This document shows positions 61,350 through 64,000 of a DNA stretch of 64,000 nt, piece after piece. This DNA comes from Membranipora membranacea (taxonomy: Eukaryota; Bryozoa; Gymnolaemata; Cheilostomatida; Membraniporidae). The stretch covers positions 24,094,162-24,158,161 of the forward strand of contig OU612067.1 of assembly GCA_914767715.1 (NCBI GenBank). The letters are read 5' to 3'. Each line of letters begins with the position of its first letter. The first letter of the stretch is position 1. The position numbers were made by a program, and so were the translations under genes. The notes below the pieces were generated by a model that saw nothing but the letters and a program-made list of their open reading frames with translations, did no database searches and was not told the origin of the DNA.

Positions 61350-62681
61350 CCTTGGTATTATTTTGAAAATTTCAAGTCAGCTTAATTACCGCCCTATTAA
61401 TCCGAGGATTCCAATATTCTGGATTTTGAATAAGGCCGATTAGAGCTTGAACTGGTTGGAGTTTGATAAAGATTCGAGAGAGTTTTAATTTTTGATGTTG
61501 TCGTATGGCATGTTTTTTTTTAGCAAAAGTGACCCTAATTAAAACGGACGCTGACGGAGAATGAAAAGCCGCAGAGGCAAACGGTTTGCCGATTCGAGAT
61601 AAGCAGAAGTTGCTCCTCCTCATGAGTTGAGTTAGAAGCAAATCTATTTTTTGATCTGAGCGAAAAAAAAGCGTGATACCCACCCTTGGTATTATTTTGA
61701 AAATTTCAAGTCAGCTTAATTACCGCCCTATTAATCCGAGGATTCCAATATTCTGGATTTTGAATAAGGCCGATAAGAGCTTGAACTGGTTGGAGTTTGA
61801 TAAAGATTCGAGAGAGTTTTAATTTTTGATGTTGCCGTATGGCATGTTTTTTTTAGCAAACGTGACCCTAATTAAAACGGACGCTGACGGAGAATGAAAA
61901 GCCGCAGAGGCAAACGGTTTGCTGATTCGAGATAAGCAGAAGTTGCTCCTCCTCATGAGGTGAGTTAGAAGCAAATCTATATTTTGATCTGAGCGAAAAA
62001 AAAGCGTGATACCCACCCTTGGTATTATTTTGAAAATTTCAAGTCAGCTTAATTACCGCCCTATTAATCCGAGGATTCCAATATTCTGGATTTTGAATAA
62101 GGCCGATAAGAGCGTGAACTGGTTGGAGTTTGATAAAGATTCGAGAGAGTTTTAATTTTTGATGTTGCCGTATGGCATGTTTTTTTTTAGCAAAAGTGAC
62201 CCTAATTAAAACGGACGCTGACGGAGAATGAAAAGCCGCAGAGGCAAACGGTTTGCTGATTCGAGATAAGCAGAAGTTGCTCCTCCTCATGAGGTGAGTC
62301 AGAAGCAAATCTATTTTTTGATCTGAGCGAAAAAAAAGCGTGATACCCACCCTTGGTATTATTTTGAAAATTCCAAGTCAGCTTAATTACCGCCCTATTA
62401 ATCCGAGGATTCCAATATTCTGGATTTTGAATAAGGCCGATAAGAGCTTGAACTGGTTGGAGTTTGATAAAGATTCGAGAGAGTTTTAATTTTTGATGTT
62501 GCCGTATGGCATGTTTTTTTTTAGCAAAAGTGACCCTAATTAAAACGGACGCTGACGGAGAATGAAAAGCCGCAGAGGCAAACGGTTTGCTGATTCGAGA
62601 TAAGCAGAAGTTGCTCCTCCTCCTGAGGTGAGTTAGAAGCAAATCTATTTTTTGATCTGAGCGAAAAAAAAGCGTGATACC

Positions 62682-63351
62682 CAATTTTGATATTATTTTG
62701 AAAATTTCAAGTCAGCTTAATTACCGCCCTATTAATCCGAGGATTCCAATATTCTGGATTTTGAATAAGGCCGATAAGAGCTTGAACTGGTTGGAGTTTG
62801 ATAAAGATTCGAGAGAGTTTAAATTTTTGATGTTGCCGTATGGCATGTTTTTTTTTTAGCAAAAGTGACCCTAATTAAAACGAACGCTGACGGAGAATGA
62901 AAAGCCGCAGAGGCAAACGGTTTGCTGATTCGAGATAAGCAGAAGTTGCTCCTCCTCATGAGGTGAGTTAGAATCAAATCTATTTTTTGATCTGAGCGAA
63001 AAAAAAGCGTGATACCCAATTTTGATATTATTTTGAAAATTTCAAGTCAGCTTAATTACCGCCCTATTAATCCGAGGATTCCAATATTCTGGATTTTGAA
63101 TAAGGCCGATAAGAGCTTGAACTGGTTGGAGTTTGATAAAGATTCGAGAGAGTTTAAATTTTTGATGTTGCCGTATGGCATGTTTTTTTTTTAGCAAAAG
63201 TGACCCTAATTAAAACGAACGCTGACGGAGAATGAAAAGCCGCAGAGGCAAACGGTTTGCTGATTCGAGATAAGCAGAAGTTGCTCCTCCTCATGAGGTG
63301 AGTTAGAATCAAATCTATTTTTTGATCTGAGCGAAAAAAAAGCGTGATACC
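62682..63351 (+). repeat. Single-monomer tandem duplication (335 bp)
   Basis: Two adjacent monomers appear identical by eye and share the private combination CCCAATTTTGATATT, GAGTTTAAATTTTTG, AACGAACGCTG and GAATCAAATC. The change of TTTTAATT to TTTAAATT also occurs at 33700 and 59480 and removes a + strand stop. Confidence 0.8.
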
Positions 63352-64000
63352 CACCCTTGGTATTATTTTGAAAATTTCAAGTCAGCTTAATTATCGCCCT
63401 ATTAATCCGAGGATTCCAATATTCTGGATTTTGAATAAGGCCGATAAGAGCTTGAACTGGTTGGAGTTTGATAAAGATTTGAGAGAGTTTTAATTTTTGA
63501 TGTTGCCGTATGGCATGTTTTTTTTAGCAAAAGTGACCCTAATTAAAACGGACGCTGACGGAGAATGAAAAGCCGCAGAGGCAAACGGTTTGCTGATTTG
63601 AGATAAGCAGAAGTTGCTCCTCCTCATGAAGTGAGTTAGAAGCAAATCTATTTTTGATCTGAGCGAAAAAAAAGCGTGATACCCACCCTTGGTATTATTT
63701 TGAAAATTTCAAGTCAGCTTAATTACCGCCCTATTAATCCGAGGATTCCAATATTCTGGATTTTGAATAAGGCCGATAAGAGCTTGAACTGGTTGGAGTT
63801 TGATAAAGATTCGAGAGAGTTTTAATTTTTGATGTTGCCGTATGGCATGTTTTTTTTTAGCAAAAGTGACCCTAATTATAACGGACGCTGACGGAGAATG
63901 AAAAGCCGCAGAGGCAAACGGTTTGCTGATTCGAGATAAGCAGAAGTTGCTCCTCCTCATGAGGTGAGTTAGAAGCAAATCTATTTTTTGATCTGAGCGA

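Larger units (their letters stand above)
59222..64000 (+). repeat. Satellite array, right part (same monomer)
   Basis: The array resumes immediately after the retrotransposon, at the exact monomer phase where it stopped: GGAGAAT is on the left side and GAATGAAAAGCC on the right. About 14 more monomers follow and the last is cut off by the window end. The block around 59.5-62.7 kb carries the same diagnostic variants as 53.0-55.3 kb, for example CAGGGGCAATCGG, AATATCCTGGATTTTTAAT, AGCGTGAACTGG and GAAAATTCCAAG. The flank is therefore a duplicate of the segment on the other side of the insertion and not unrelated satellite. Confidence 0.97.

Noticed and set aside
1-64000. Ribosomal DNA or telomeric repeat array
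   Set aside because: The monomer has no rRNA-like sequence and no short G-rich telomere motif.

Overview
The window is one long head-to-tail satellite DNA array from an animal genome, probably an invertebrate (the species cannot be told), broken once by a nearly intact non-LTR retrotransposon. The array runs off both window ends. I see no host protein-coding gene, rRNA, CRISPR array or bacterial feature. The animal assignment rests on the retrotransposon: an endonuclease/reverse-transcriptase element of the CR1/L2 kind with an RRM-like ORF1, a group that is essentially metazoan.

Layout. Positions 1-55472 and 59222-64000 hold about 180 AT-rich monomers, all in the same orientation, mostly 333-336 bp, with shorter 321-324 bp classes made by small deletions at one hairpin. 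Diagnostic variants show mosaic higher-order structure: a 992-bp trimer (0.5-2.1 kb), a 1,657-bp pentamer (6.5-9.4 kb), an 8-monomer unit of about 2,634 bp (13.4-23.9 kb), a 667-bp dimer (24.9-26.3 kb), a second 1,657-bp pentamer (28.3-31.6 kb), a 3-monomer block repeated at 1,336 bp (33.9-36.2 kb), and a 12-monomer unit of 4,004 bp present about three times (37.3-52.6 kb). A 2,002-bp hexamer is nested in the last. Two monomers are visibly chimeric, which marks recombination junctions.

The retrotransposon occupies about 55473-59221 on the minus strand. It has a 5' region with a near-perfect 176-bp tandem duplication, ORF1 (180 aa, two RRM-like units, no zinc knuckle), an ATGA stop-start overlap, ORF2 (AP-endonuclease plus reverse transcriptase with YADD, one single-base frameshift), a short 3' UTR with AATAAA, and a TA-repeat tail. 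It is flanked by a possible 4-bp GAAT duplication. The surrounding satellite block has a paralogous copy 7,425 bp downstream without the element, so the insertion postdates that block duplication.

The most interesting unexplained structure is inside the monomer. In + orientation each typical copy carries a strong splice acceptor (T8-9 then AG), a 103-nt segment, and a strong donor (GAG|GTGAGT), so a read-through transcript could be spliced into a chain of satellite exons. The same segment holds tRNA-like A-box and T-arm/B-box resemblances followed by a T6 run. Both ideas are inference and need RNA data. The monomer length (334 = 2 x 167) also fits a dinucleosome.
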